A stretch of DNA of 37,353 bases, from assembly GCA_023142915.1 (NCBI GenBank), contig JAGLIO010000074.1, forward strand, positions 1 to 37,353, read 5' to 3'. Below the pieces are notes generated by a model. The model saw nothing but the letters and a program-made list of their open reading frames with translations, had not been told where the DNA came from and ran no database searches. A program made the position numbers and the translations under genes. This stretch comes from Candidatus Parcubacteria bacterium. GTDB taxonomy: Bacteria > Patescibacteriota > Patescibacteriia > Patescibacteriales > UBA12075. Positions 23,601-31,229 of the stretch are shown in pieces. The stretch's first letter is position 1. Each line of letters begins with the position of its first letter.

Positions 23601-25746
23601 GATTAAAATCAGAAAAACCGCTCGCGCTTATTCTAACATTTGGGATATCTTTAATTTCAACAGGCATTTTAAAATTTGCTTCTCCGCTCCTGATTTTTAT
23701 CACATTAAATCTTTTTACCCAATCTCTTTCTATTGAAACAAAAACATCCCTGTCTTCAATTTTAGAAAAAACTTTAATATTCATATCTTCGCCTGCTTTA
23801 TATTCTTCCTTGTCCGCGATAATTGATAATCCGCCAATCATATTATTATCATAATTATGATAATAATCTCCAACCCAAAAATTAAAACTTTTTTCAATTT
23901 TATTTCCTTTATCATCTTCTAAATTAATTTTTATACTATATGATCCTTTTTTAATTTTCTCAAAATTCAATATAAGCCTGCCGTCGCTATCGGTTGTAAT
24001 AATTTTCTCAGGATAACCCTCTACATTTTTTTTACAACTCCAATAGCCGTTAGTACATACCCATTCCGTTCTTGCGATATTTACTTTTAATTCTCTTTCA
24101 TTGACATTTTTATTGTCATCATACGGGACAATTTTAAATTCCACATCAACATTCCTTCCAACTTGCGCGTTATGTCTTCTGTTAACTCTGAATATTCCAA
24201 ATTCAGCGCCTAAAACCAAAGCATTTTTTCTGGCAATCACTTGGTTTTGCGTGCTATCAATATATTTTGCTTCAATTATATAAACTTGGCCTTTTAATGA
24301 ATCTTTTTCAACATCATTTAAAACAACCTCGGCCATGCCCTCTTCATTTAAGTCAACAACACCTGTCTTTACTGTGTTTTTACCATAATAATATCCATAA
24401 TGATATGAATTATCTTGTTTTTTAAAATATTCCAAATACGGAGATTCATAATAATCTCGCCTTTTTACCGTATAACTTACCTGCTTATTATTAAGAGGCT
24501 GTCCTGAAAAATAACTGCCTTTTATTTTAAACTTTAAATCAGAACCGGCAATGACTTTTGTGTAGTCCATATCAATATCAAGCGTATATTCCGGCTTGCG
24601 ATAATGCTCAACTAAAAAATTAATATTTGCCGAAGGAGTGTAACCGCCCCAGCCCCAACGGCTCGTTACCGCTTGTTCGCCTTCTTTTTTCAAATTAATC
24701 GTATAATTTCCCGTTTTAGCTGATTTTGGAATAATAAATTCACCGTCAACCGCTCCGTAATTATCTATATTAAATTTGTCAGTATAAACGATTGTTTTGT
24801 TCTGTCCATATCCCGTATAGACTTCTGCTTTTATTTCTCCGCTGAATATTTTATAATCAGCATCCAAATCAGCCCTCATTATTGATTTAAATTTAACAGT
24901 GTCACCAGGCTTATATATCGGACGATCAGTAAAAGCAAAATATTTTGTGCTTGGCTGTACTTCTTCAAAATTACCTGATTCGCCATAACCGCTATTTAAA
25001 TATTTCAAATTTAAAAATACTAAAGATTCAGAGCCATCAGACTTAATCACTGCCACGTCAACATCTTCGCTTATTTTTGTTTTCGCGATTCCGTCATTAT
25101 TAATTATACTCTTATCCATTTCTTCTTTTTTATCTTCCAAATTATATACTGTTACAGAACCGCCTGTTCTACTTTTCTTGGTTACGAAATCTTGAGACCA
25201 AAAAATTATTTCCTTTTGCGCCTCATGCGCCACTGTGCCAAAATTTGATCTTACAACATAAGCGTAATGGCTTTTTTTATCAATTTTCATATCCAACAAA
25301 AACACGCCGTCAGCGTTAATGGGCAAAAGTACTGTTTTCTCGCCTCTATATGAATATCTGTATTCTGACAAAGCAACATCAAGTGAAGCCACAAAAGGCA
25401 AACCGTCTGTATTGGCAGACGAGTCTAATTGATTTTTTTTATCATCATGAACAAGAAAATCAAGCAAATTGTCCATATCTGTTTTATATACATTAATATG
25501 TATGTTGCCTGATAAATTATATCCTGACATTTGTATAGAAGGCTCATCCAAAGAGCTAAGCAAAATAATACCGCCCCTGCTTCTTGAGTTATTGTTTCCA
25601 TCAATATAAATTCTCGGCCTGTTCGTGTCCGGACCGCCGGCATCCGCTTTATTAACATAATCGGCGATTAACGGAATTAATAAAACTCCAATTAAAAAAA
25701 CACTAAAAAAATAAAATAAAATTTTGCTTTTTAATTTTTTTGCCAT
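20665..25746 (-). CDS. Alpha-2-macroglobulin family protein with embedded Hint (mini-intein-like) domain
   Basis: 1693 residues. A hydrophobic N-terminal segment (about 7-28) and a C-terminal helix (about 1660-1680, LLFPIIMTIIGIVYLVREI) anchor it. Macroglobulin domains fill the first half, with the family motif DRPIYKPGDTV at 274. The thioester motif GCMEQ has Cys1169 and Gln1172, so covalent trapping of proteases should be possible. The motif RSVFEDAAYWNP, which follows the bait region in the family, is directly preceded by a Hint domain (818-946). It probably protects the cell surface against proteases. Co-transcribed with the MEMO-CapA gene; the upstream 25789 hairpin separates it from the glycosyltransferase. 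Confidence 0.93.
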   Translation of the reverse strand: MAKKLKSKILFYFFSVFLIGVLLIPLIADYVNKADAGGPDTNRPRIYIDGNNNSRSRGGIILLSSLDEPSIQMSGYNLSGNIHINVYKTDMDNLLDFLVHDDKKNQLDSSANTDGLPFVASLDVALSEYRYSYRGEKTVLLPINADGVFLLDMKIDKKSHYAYVVRSNFGTVAHEAQKEIIFWSQDFVTKKSRTGGSVTVYNLEDKKEEMDKSIINNDGIAKTKISEDVDVAVIKSDGSESLVFLNLKYLNSGYGESGNFEEVQPSTKYFAFTDRPIYKPGDTVKFKSIMRADLDADYKIFSGEIKAEVYTGYGQNKTIVYTDKFNIDNYGAVDGEFIIPKSAKTGNYTINLKKEGEQAVTSRWGWGGYTPSANINFLVEHYRKPEYTLDIDMDYTKVIAGSDLKFKIKGSYFSGQPLNNKQVSYTVKRRDYYESPYLEYFKKQDNSYHYGYYYGKNTVKTGVVDLNEEGMAEVVLNDVEKDSLKGQVYIIEAKYIDSTQNQVIARKNALVLGAEFGIFRVNRRHNAQVGRNVDVEFKIVPYDDNKNVNERELKVNIARTEWVCTNGYWSCKKNVEGYPEKIITTDSDGRLILNFEKIKKGSYSIKINLEDDKGNKIEKSFNFWVGDYYHNYDNNMIGGLSIIADKEEYKAGEDMNIKVFSKIEDRDVFVSIERDWVKRFNVIKIRSGEANFKMPVEIKDIPNVRISASGFSDFNLDRAIRNVNVSAEKYLLDVEIKADKDEYGPSDTVRLDILTKDINGNGVSTESTIWLVDKALFELADDNTGNIFDKFWSVRNSYTSMSHSLKGLNMDMAEKGGCFSADTEILMQDNKIKSISQVSIGDKILTFANKENKKLVKAEVVDVHNAVVDGYLIINENLKITPNHILMINNDWNVAGLIQIGDYLRNSNGEKQKVYSVEWQKGKFEVYNLEIRKYHTFIANNIWVHNDKGGGTRSVFEDAAYWNPSVKTDKNGRASVTFKLPDNLTTWVISAVAATLDTKVGQTKKDLLVTKDIFIEPVLPNILRTGDSIIVSAIVNNYSDIDREFFVDLEFDSGRVASSSQKIVIKSKGFKQINWSVFPEKENEQAVIRFSALDINDDEIGDIIEIKIPVKEFGFWQTKSFSGNGNQNYQIDLLATSSKQAKINLTLSLSAEGPIMSAMDYLVGYPYGCMEQTTSQFVPAVIAKENEKIFKQKLFGKDLDKMIMAGIDRLANFQNNDGGWAWWNSDQSEIALSAYIFEYVLKAKNAGVDIDESVLEKASNFFRDIDLNSYTKYGASSKNEAIAYRNYVLVLLGDKIDDFNEFENLDVESLSYAIMANSLAGHSKSANIGIEELLSKSKTDGKYIYWIAGNSEKYGSRNASNAMAIRALLSVKYESGIIHKAAGYLLENRGTRYWSNTYGTARVIQALVDYLVVYQMNESNRYFVYLDDIMIDKGVIDKNNSFIELNISESDIKNSGSELRIEQEEKTKIYSTLVIENFNSDAKAKAISNGVSIDRVYQNEKGVNYSIGIGDVVEISLKVNGFGNDRKYAIIEDFLPAGMIPINTTLKNESGRNSYSRWYWYGDKDYKKDGIQVYLRYPRNGARTIKYKARVVNSGIFQVPPAHVSYMYSPEISGMSDAQTLEIEENSREMEEIKEWAIESFSEKNVGIIRELKIKKAPIKKYYGLLFPIIMTIIGIVYLVREINKNKRDDGKK
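22909..23295 (-). other. Hint domain inside the alpha-2-macroglobulin (residues 818-946)
   Basis: 129 residues, the size of a mini-intein, without a homing endonuclease. Block A CFSADTEILM starts at Cys818; block B LKITPNHILM carries the TxxH motif; block F/G VYNLEIRKYHTFIANNIWVHN ends in His945-Asn946. The following residue is Asp rather than Cys, Ser or Thr, so standard intein splicing lacks its second nucleophile. This resembles bacterial intein-like (BIL) domains, which cleave or splice by variant routes. The flanks are Gly-rich (EKGG before, DKGGG after). Confidence 0.85.
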
Positions 25747-25788
25747 ATGATTTAATTATTATTAATATTATATTTTTATTATAACAAA

Positions 25789-25808
25789 AATCGCCATTTC
25801 TGGCGATT
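25789..25808. terminator. Hairpin between glycosyltransferase and macroglobulin genes
   Basis: Stem AATCGCCA / TGGCGATT with TTTC loop, A/T-rich on both sides. It lies upstream of the macroglobulin start and downstream of the glycosyltransferase. Confidence 0.65.
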
Positions 25809-25822
25809 GTTATTTTTAAAAC

Positions 25823-25866
25823 AAAAAAACGTAGGAATGCGCCGCGCCGCGTTCCTACGTTTTTTT
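25823..25866 (-). terminator. Intrinsic terminator of the glycosyltransferase gene
   Basis: A 15-bp perfect outer stem (AAAAAAACGTAGGAA and its complement) with GC-rich inner pairs and a T-run on the minus strand. The TAG stop of the gene (25857-25855) is inside the stem. Confidence 0.88.
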
Positions 25867-26919
25867 ACCCCAATCTTTTTCATCCTTATACTTGGCTATT
25901 AATTCATTAATCTTTTTAAATATTCCGGAATTGTCTTCTTTGGGATATTGTTTTAAATTTTTTTTATATAAATCTAAATTGGAAATAAATGATTCTATTT
26001 TCTCTTTACTGATATCTTTCTGGCATTTTCCATACCCCAGCTTTTCCAAAATAAAAGCATTAAAAATTTGTTCAAAATGGCTATTAATCGGCAAAGCCAA
26101 ATATGGTTTTCCAAAATGAAGCGCCTCGCTAATAAGTGTAAAACCCGCGCTGGCTGCCACTGCCCGGCAATCAGCCAAATCGCGCAAGAAACCATCTTGG
26201 CTAAAAGGCTTAAATTCTATATTCCCGTCCATTTCGCGCCGGTCAAAGCCATAAACAATAAATTTGGCATTTATTTTTTTTAATATTTCAATTAAGCCTA
26301 AAAATCCAGATGTCACATAAACCAAAATAAAATCCTTTTCCAAAGCGCTAAGCGCTAATACTTCTTTTCTTAAAATTGGAGGGAATAAAAAAGTTTTCTT
26401 ATCCGCTGTTCCGCCATGATGAAACGTGGTAACAAGGTACGCTTTAGGATTAAAAATCATTAATTTTATTACCAACTTAGCTATCATAGCGTCCGGTTTG
26501 TGTCCGCGCGGAACTTCAATAACAGTATTAGTAAGACGATGCTGATTATCAATGGAAATGAGAGGAATTCGCAAAAGATTGGCAACTATGCAAGATATCG
26601 GCTCAAAATCAGAAAAAATTATGTTTGGCTGAAATTTTTTAGCGTTTTTTACAACTCTTAATATGCTTCGCGCAAGCCCGGGAAATCTGCATAAATTTTT
26701 ATACAAAGTTCCCATATACCGGATCTTATTATTTTTAAAGCTAAAATGCAATCCGTTAATTTCCTCCACGTCAAAATATCGGTTTAAGCCCTTATACCCT
26801 CTGCCATAAGAAACTACTTTTACTTGATGCCCCTGTTTGATTAAATTTTCAATTACTTCTTTTGCCCGAGAAGAGTGCCCCGACCCTTCGCCGGATACGC
26901 CATATAAAAATTTTGCCAT
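25855..26919 (-). CDS. MurG/GT28-like glycosyltransferase (MJ1255 family)
   Basis: 354 residues of GT-B fold. The N-terminal domain starts FLYGVSGEGSGHSSRAKEVIENLIKQGHQV, a glycine-rich loop like that of MurG. The C-terminal domain has CRAVAASAGFTLISEALHFGKPYLALPINSHFEQIFNAFILEKLG, the nucleotide-sugar-binding region of the GT28 type. It resembles the MJ1255/VC2487 group of predicted glycosyltransferases. The acceptor is not known; a cell-envelope glycan or lipid is likely. Single gene with its own terminator, pointing toward the macroglobulin unit. Confidence 0.85.
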   Translation of the reverse strand: MAKFLYGVSGEGSGHSSRAKEVIENLIKQGHQVKVVSYGRGYKGLNRYFDVEEINGLHFSFKNNKIRYMGTLYKNLCRFPGLARSILRVVKNAKKFQPNIIFSDFEPISCIVANLLRIPLISIDNQHRLTNTVIEVPRGHKPDAMIAKLVIKLMIFNPKAYLVTTFHHGGTADKKTFLFPPILRKEVLALSALEKDFILVYVTSGFLGLIEILKKINAKFIVYGFDRREMDGNIEFKPFSQDGFLRDLADCRAVAASAGFTLISEALHFGKPYLALPINSHFEQIFNAFILEKLGYGKCQKDISKEKIESFISNLDLYKKNLKQYPKEDNSGIFKKINELIAKYKDEKDWGKKT

Positions 26920-27064
26920 AAATTTAGAGTGTTATTTTATTCTTTCAATTTCATTATATCATCTTTTTGCGTTTTTTTCTCTTTATCTTTACTCGTTAAA
27001 CTTTATCCATAAAAAAATCTTCAACAATTAATAAAAACGTATGAAAAAACAAGCCTTACTGAAT

Positions 27065-27139
27065 GGTGGTTATAGTTCAACGGTTAAAACATCGGCTTGT
27101 GGTGCCGAGATGATGATGGTTCAATTCCCTCTGGGCGCA
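27065..27139 (+). tRNA. tRNA-His (GTG) with a non-matching 3' end; possible pseudo-tRNA
   Basis: The 5' part is a normal tRNA-His: G-1 at 27065, GTGGTTA acceptor strand, D-arm GTTC, anticodon stem TCGGC/GCCGA with anticodon GTG at 27099-27101. From the T-loop (TTCAATT) onward the sequence CCCTC-TGGGCGC-A no longer fits: the T-stem GATGG/CCCTC has a T-C mismatch, the acceptor pairs only with a G-G mismatch and three G-T wobbles, and position 73 is A where tRNA-His needs C opposite G-1. The 3' part resembles the end of a tRNA-Arg. It may be a hybrid or decayed gene. No CCA is encoded. Confidence 0.65.
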
Positions 27140-27141
27140 CA

Positions 27142-27170
27142 TTGACAATATTAAAGCAAAAATTTATAGT
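27142..27170 (+). promoter_or_regulatory. Promoter of the methyltransferase-GreA unit
   Basis: TTGACA (27142-27147), 17 bases, TATAGT (27165-27170); the ATG is at 27197. It begins 3 bases after the tRNA-like sequence ends. Confidence 0.7.
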
Positions 27171-27196
27171 TATAGATATAATATTATTATAAATTT

Positions 27197-27745
27197 ATGC
27201 ATATTATCAATTTATTGGAAGCTATATTTTTGCTTGTCTTGGTTTTTTGGTTTTTCTTTTTTATCGCGCAGGCCTACAACATCATATTCAGGGGCTATGC
27301 CCCGTTTATTTCCACTAAAAAAAGTATAATCAAAAAAATAATTAATAATATTGAGCTGGAAAACAACGCTGTTATCTGTGAGTTGGGCTGCGGGCGAGCC
27401 GGATTTTTGCGCTTTGCGCGAAAGAAGTTTCCAAATTCAAAAATAATCGGCTATGAATACGCGCTATTGCCGTTTTTCTTGGCAAAAATCCAAAATTGGT
27501 TTAAAAAAAGCAATCTTGATATTAGAAGAAATGATATATTCAAAGTTGATTTAAGCAAAACTGCTTTGGTATACTGTTTTTTAAGCGTAAAAATGATGAA
27601 GCTACTTAAGAATAAATTTTTAAAAGAATTAAAGCCCGGGGCGCAAATTGTCAGCTATCAATTCAAACTGCCGGAATTTGAACCGATAAAAGTTATTACT
27701 GGAGACAAGCCCAGCGAGAAGATATATTTTTATAAAATTAAATAA
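27197..27745 (+). CDS. Membrane-anchored class I SAM-dependent methyltransferase
   Basis: 182 residues. An N-terminal membrane segment (about 7-27, very rich in Phe and Leu) is followed by a short Rossmann methyltransferase domain. Motif I is AVICELGCGRAGFLRFA (about residues 58-74), then IIGYEYALLPFFLAKI as the acidic-ribose strand, NDIFKVDLSKTALVYCFLS as motif IV-like, and ELKPGAQIVSYQFKLPEF. The substrate is unknown; the anchor suggests a lipid or membrane-bound acceptor. The greA-like gene follows 16 bases later, probably in the same transcript. Confidence 0.82.
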   Translation: MHIINLLEAIFLLVLVFWFFFFIAQAYNIIFRGYAPFISTKKSIIKKIINNIELENNAVICELGCGRAGFLRFARKKFPNSKIIGYEYALLPFFLAKIQNWFKKSNLDIRRNDIFKVDLSKTALVYCFLSVKMMKLLKNKFLKELKPGAQIVSYQFKLPEFEPIKVITGDKPSEKIYFYKIK

Positions 27746-27761
27746 TTTTTTATAATACCAT

Positions 27762-28259
27762 ATGAGAACACCAACAAGAAAACCCGGAAAATACGCCGGC
27801 ATAAAACCTAACGCTAATATTACAAAAAGAAAATATTTGGAATTAAAAGCAAAATTGGAAAAGCTAACAGGGAGCAATCAAATACAGGCCATAAAAGAAG
27901 TAAAGCGCCTAGCTCTGGATGGCGATTTTTCGGAAAACCATGCTTATTCAATGGTCAAGGGCAGGCTTAGGGGAATTAATCGCAGCATAGATGAAATAAA
28001 AGATCAGCTTAAGCGAGCAATAATTATTAATCCGCAAAACACGGATACCGCGCGTCTCGGGCATTTTATTACCGTGGAAACCGGCGGAAAAACAAAAATC
28101 TACCAAATTCTCGGTCCCGCGGAGACTAACCCTGAAAAAAATATCATTTCCCATTTGTCCCCCTTAGGCGCTGCCTTAATCGGAAAAAAACGAGGAGATA
28201 TAGTGGATTTAAAAATTAGAGATAATATAAAAAAATATAAAATACTTGAAATAAAATAA
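27762..28259 (+). CDS. greA: GreA/GreB-family transcription elongation factor
   Basis: 165 residues. The N-terminal coiled coil (about 20-95) has the tip motif ALDGDFSENHAYSMVKGR, which matches the GDLSENAEY tip of GreA with its Asp and Glu catalytic pair. The C-terminal FKBP-like domain has ISHLSPLGAALIGKKRGDIVDL, matching SPIARALIGK. It rescues backtracked RNA polymerase by stimulating transcript cleavage. The start MRTPTRKPGKYAGIKP carries about 20 extra basic residues not usual in GreA. It converges with the 28263 gene with a 3-base gap. Confidence 0.88.
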   Translation: MRTPTRKPGKYAGIKPNANITKRKYLELKAKLEKLTGSNQIQAIKEVKRLALDGDFSENHAYSMVKGRLRGINRSIDEIKDQLKRAIIINPQNTDTARLGHFITVETGGKTKIYQILGPAETNPEKNIISHLSPLGAALIGKKRGDIVDLKIRDNIKKYKILEIK

Positions 28260-28262
28260 ATA

Positions 28263-28970
28263 TTATTTTGTAAGCATCTTATTCAGCCATCCAAATAAGC
28301 TAAAACCTTTGCTTTCCGCAATAACTTCTTTTGCTAATTCTATTTTCACTTGCTCCATTATTTCAATTTGTTCTAGTAATTTTGTTGCGTCTGCTTCGTC
28401 CGCAATTTGAATTGCCAGCTGTTTTAACTGTTCTAATTTTTCATCGTGATTGGCAAGCCTGTCTTCCACTGAATTTAAGTTCTTATAATCCGGTCCAAAG
28501 AAAAACTTCTTTAACCGTCCGCGATTTTTTACTTGCTTTATTTCATCCTCAATTTGTTCCTGATTCTGATTTTGTGTTTGCGCTATTACGCGAATTTGCT
28601 CGCCTATTCCTTTATCGCCCTGATTGCGATTGGCAACTCCCAGCATCTCATGTACTGCATTTGCAACCTTGCTTCTTCTTTGCCTTGCTTTATCATTAGG
28701 GTTATTTTGTCCAATAGCCTTGGCTTGTCCATTAGCCTGTTTGTCTTGCGCGTCCTGCTGTAATTGAACCGCATTTTGCTGTTCTTTTCCCTGATTTTTT
28801 AACATAGTCTTATTTTCCGCCTGCTTTGATACAGGACTTGGAATAATCGCGCTTGGCGCTGGAATATCTTTTGGATCTTCAACAATGCCAATAACAGCAA
28901 GAGGGGAAAGCATTAGCAAAAAAACACTAATGCTTAAAACTTTTTTAAAATGTTTTTTCTTGTTTTGCAT
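28263..28970 (-). CDS. Exported Gln-rich coiled-coil protein, CPR-type conserved hypothetical
   Basis: 235 residues. A signal peptide or anchor (about 9-28) is followed by a Gln/Asn-rich linker (about 45-95) and a helical region: RRSKVANAVHEMLGVANRNQGDKGIGEQIRVIAQTQNQNQEQIEDEI, then KNRGRLKKFFFGPDYKNLNSVEDRLANHDEKLEQLKQLA, and the hydrophobic end GFSLFGWLNKMLTK. From memory, similar proteins with these two helical blocks and the FSLFGW end are common in CPR genomes. The function is unknown; the composition suggests an envelope stalk or spacer. Confidence 0.72.
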   Translation of the reverse strand: MQNKKKHFKKVLSISVFLLMLSPLAVIGIVEDPKDIPAPSAIIPSPVSKQAENKTMLKNQGKEQQNAVQLQQDAQDKQANGQAKAIGQNNPNDKARQRRSKVANAVHEMLGVANRNQGDKGIGEQIRVIAQTQNQNQEQIEDEIKQVKNRGRLKKFFFGPDYKNLNSVEDRLANHDEKLEQLKQLAIQIADEADATKLLEQIEIMEQVKIELAKEVIAESKGFSLFGWLNKMLTK

Positions 28971-29065
28971 ATTTTTTAAAATTTTATTTAATAATTTTTT
29001 ATTTTATTTAATCGCTTGTCTTATAAATTATAACAGAAACTTACAAAAAAAACAAACAAAAATAT

Positions 29066-29094
29066 TTGACTTGTTTTATTTAATATGCTAATAT
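29066..29094 (+). promoter_or_regulatory. Promoter upstream of tRNA-Asp
   Basis: TTGACT (29066-29071), 17 bases, TAATAT (29089-29094) with TGC as extended -10. Confidence 0.7.
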
Positions 29095-29102
29095 CTTTTT
29101 AG

Positions 29103-29125
29103 ATAGCTAAGGGTAGCTATTTTTT
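29103..29125 (+). terminator. Terminator-like hairpin at the start of the tRNA-Asp transcript
   Basis: Stem ATAGCTA / TAGCTAT with AGGG loop and a T-run (29120-29125), starting about 2-3 bases after the predicted transcription start. It could act as an attenuator or as a stabilising 5' hairpin. Confidence 0.5.
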
Positions 29126-29185
29126 CTTTTGTTGAATATATTATTTTCAAATCAAAAATCCCAAATCATAAATCTTAAATTATTT

Positions 29186-29260
29186 GGGGGTGTAGCTCAG
29201 TTTGGTTAGAGCGCTTGCCTGTCACGCAAGAGGTCGCGAGTTCGAGTCTCGTCACTCCCG
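29186..29260 (+). tRNA. tRNA-Asp (GTC)
   Basis: Full cloverleaf: acceptor GGGGGTG/CACTCCC, D-arm GCTC...GAGC, anticodon stem CTTGC/GCAAG with anticodon GTC, T-arm GCGAG-TTCGAGT-CTCGT, discriminator G at 29260. CCA is not encoded. A terminator follows. Confidence 0.96.
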
Positions 29261-29276
29261 CACAACGGAACACTTG

Positions 29277-29308
29277 ACCCTTTGATGTATTATGTCAAAG
29301 GGTTTTTT
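29277..29308 (+). terminator. Intrinsic terminator after tRNA-Asp
   Basis: Stem ACCCTTTGA / TCAAAGGGT with a 9-base loop and a T-run. Confidence 0.9.
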
Positions 29309-29406
29309 GTATGAGATTAGCAATTTTCCGTCCTTTAATGTTGAGTTCGAAAGTATAAAATTAAGCAGTTCGTGTTTTTCGTCCCGAGTAGCGTTTTTGT
29401 TTTAAT

Positions 29407-30852
29407 TTATAAAAATTTAAAGCTTTTCCATAATTTTTCATTACCAATACCACGATAATATATTGTAAAAAGTAAATCGTTTTTAAAAAAAATTACTTCC
29501 TTGTTATAATCATATTTTTCCATATCGCTTTCTTGATAAACAACAATCGCATCCACGCCGTCAACTTTGATTTTTTCGTCTATTACATATCGCAAAAAAC
29601 GACTCTCAATATCTTTATATCGATGACTTAGTCTTTCATTTTCTTTTTTCAGCCACTCATCCAAAGTTTTGGCTTCAGGATTTTCGTAAATACCGACATT
29701 CATCAGTCCCTGCCCGGTATAGGGTACGGCAAAATTTATTACTTTGCTAATTGTTTTTTCACCCCCGCCGTAATTATCTGAATATTTTATAACAAAATCA
29801 TCACTAATTTTAAGGCGCAAATTTGAGGGGTAATCCATACTAAAGCCGTATTTATCATCCTGGTATTTTCGCCAAATATCAGCACCGCTGGCAATCCTTT
29901 CGCCTCGGCCGCCACTTATTCGCATTGACTCAATTACTTCATCCACGTTCTCGCGAAGTATAGCATAACCGCCAGCCTCTTGTGGCAATTCGCCCACAGA
30001 CACGGCAATAATATGTTCATCGGTTTTGAGTATAGGCCGTTCGTTGGATAGGCTGAAAATTTTATCCAAACCAAAGTCAGCCGGGAATATTGAGGCGGAA
30101 AATAACATTTTATTTTCGCCATTTAGGTTTTTGTAATCAAATTTTACCACTCGCTTATTGTCTTCTTCGTGATGAGTGATGTCAATTTTATTTCGCCAGT
30201 TTTCCGGGTAGGCTATTTCCAGTCCGCTTGGTCCGTCATTCCAAAAATACGGCGTACCGTTTATGCAAGCAACTTTTGGCTTGTCATAATTCGGCGCGCC
30301 GTCCTTAACCCACTGTCCATTCTCGCAGACCCAAATATTCTTGCTTAGCATTGAGGCAAATATCGCCCCGCCGCCGAATACAAGCAAACACGCCGCCGCA
30401 ATGATTGCGTATGTTTGTTTGCTTAAATTATTCAGATTAAATTTATGCTTGGGCAGAAATACAATATTTGCGCCCCTGATAACAATCCCGATAAGTCCGC
30501 CCAAAAGATAAATTCCGGCTAAGGCTCCGTGGATAAAAAGTTGGTCTTTATCAGAAAAGGGATTAAAGTGCGTCCATAATGACAAATTCAGATTCTCCAA
30601 AATATAGATGTGAAGTTTTATTAAAAAAATAACAAGGAAGGTATAAAAAATTGAACCCGCCAGCACCTTAGGTAAATACTGATAACTTCTATTTTTATTC
30701 TGGACCAGGACAGTTAATGCTCCTGCCAAAATCGGCAAGGCTAAAAACGTAACACCGCCCAGCCAATTTGGTTGCAGCAGGTTGAGTAAAAACGAGTAAA
30801 CGGCAAAGCCGATGGCGATTAGGATTGAATTTAGTATAATTGTTTTTTTCAT
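29407..30852 (-). CDS. Polytopic membrane protein with PsbP-like outer domains
   Basis: 481 residues from the ATG at 30852; a TTG at 30879 would add nine residues but looks less likely. The N-terminal half has about five membrane helices (to residue about 180: ILIAIGFAVYSFLLNLL to AIIAAACLLVFGGGAIFASML). The extracytoplasmic half has WVCENGQWVKDGAPNYDKPKVAC followed by two related segments, GLEIAYPENW and YQDDKYGFSMDYPSNL, with the YGFSxxYP pattern often seen in CPR lipoproteins and PsbP-like domains. The function is not known. The IS3 remnant ends about 33 bases upstream of the start. Confidence 0.72.
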   Translation of the reverse strand: MKKTIILNSILIAIGFAVYSFLLNLLQPNWLGGVTFLALPILAGALTVLVQNKNRSYQYLPKVLAGSIFYTFLVIFLIKLHIYILENLNLSLWTHFNPFSDKDQLFIHGALAGIYLLGGLIGIVIRGANIVFLPKHKFNLNNLSKQTYAIIAAACLLVFGGGAIFASMLSKNIWVCENGQWVKDGAPNYDKPKVACINGTPYFWNDGPSGLEIAYPENWRNKIDITHHEEDNKRVVKFDYKNLNGENKMLFSASIFPADFGLDKIFSLSNERPILKTDEHIIAVSVGELPQEAGGYAILRENVDEVIESMRISGGRGERIASGADIWRKYQDDKYGFSMDYPSNLRLKISDDFVIKYSDNYGGGEKTISKVINFAVPYTGQGLMNVGIYENPEAKTLDEWLKKENERLSHRYKDIESRFLRYVIDEKIKVDGVDAIVVYQESDMEKYDYNKEVIFFKNDLLFTIYYRGIGNEKLWKSFKFL

Positions 30853-30884
30853 TATAAAAAAATTAATTATTACACTCAATGTAT

Positions 30885-31157
30885 TGCCCCCTTTGTCTAG
30901 ACTGTGATATTGTGTGTATTTAGTGGGTTTTTAAAAATTAAATTTTGAATTTTTTAAATTATATAAATTTGTAATATTAAATTGTGGATAAAATATTTTT
31001 TATTGGCTACTTGATCTTTATTAATTTTTTCCAAAATATATTTCTTTAGGCACTTTTTCATTTAAAGATTGATGCGGTCTTCTGTCATTGTAATCATTAA
31101 AATATTTTGTTAAACCGATTCGCACCTCATTGATATCGCGGTAGTCTTGAATATATA
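30885..31157 (-). pseudogene. IS3-family remnant with the C-terminal end of the transposase
   Basis: On the minus strand, ending with TAA at 31023-31021, the frame reads YIQDYRDINEVRIGLTKY, then FNDYNDRRPHQSLNEKVP and KEIYFGKN. This is the C-terminal rve_3 part of IS3-family OrfB (YNxxRPHxSLxxxTP). The frame is cut at the IS630 insertion point, and only a few codons continue beyond it before a stop, so most of the gene is gone. TGCCCCCTTTGTCTAGACTG at 30885-30904 begins with TG and looks like the terminal inverted repeat of such an element; that end assignment is inference. Confidence 0.72.
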
Positions 31158-31180
31158 CTAATTTGCTAAACTAAATAGGA
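31158..31180 (+). repeat. Left terminal inverted repeat of the IS630 element
   Basis: Begins CTAATTTGCTAAACTAAATA and is the exact reverse complement of 32048-32070. Confidence 0.93.
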
Positions 31181-31229
31181 TTTGATATAATTAAAATATA
31201 ATTTTTATTTTTTAATTATATCAAATCCT
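31177..31229 (+). repeat. 20-bp hairpin directly before the transposase start
   Basis: Arms 31177-31196 (starts AGGATTTGATATAATT) and 31210-31229 are perfect complements with a 13-base loop. The arm shares four bases with the terminal repeat, and the GTG start is the next base. Confidence 0.85.

Noticed and set aside
21281-23854. Several plus-strand ORFs of 60-140 residues
   Set aside because: All are antisense to the continuous alpha-2-macroglobulin frame, which has family motifs throughout.
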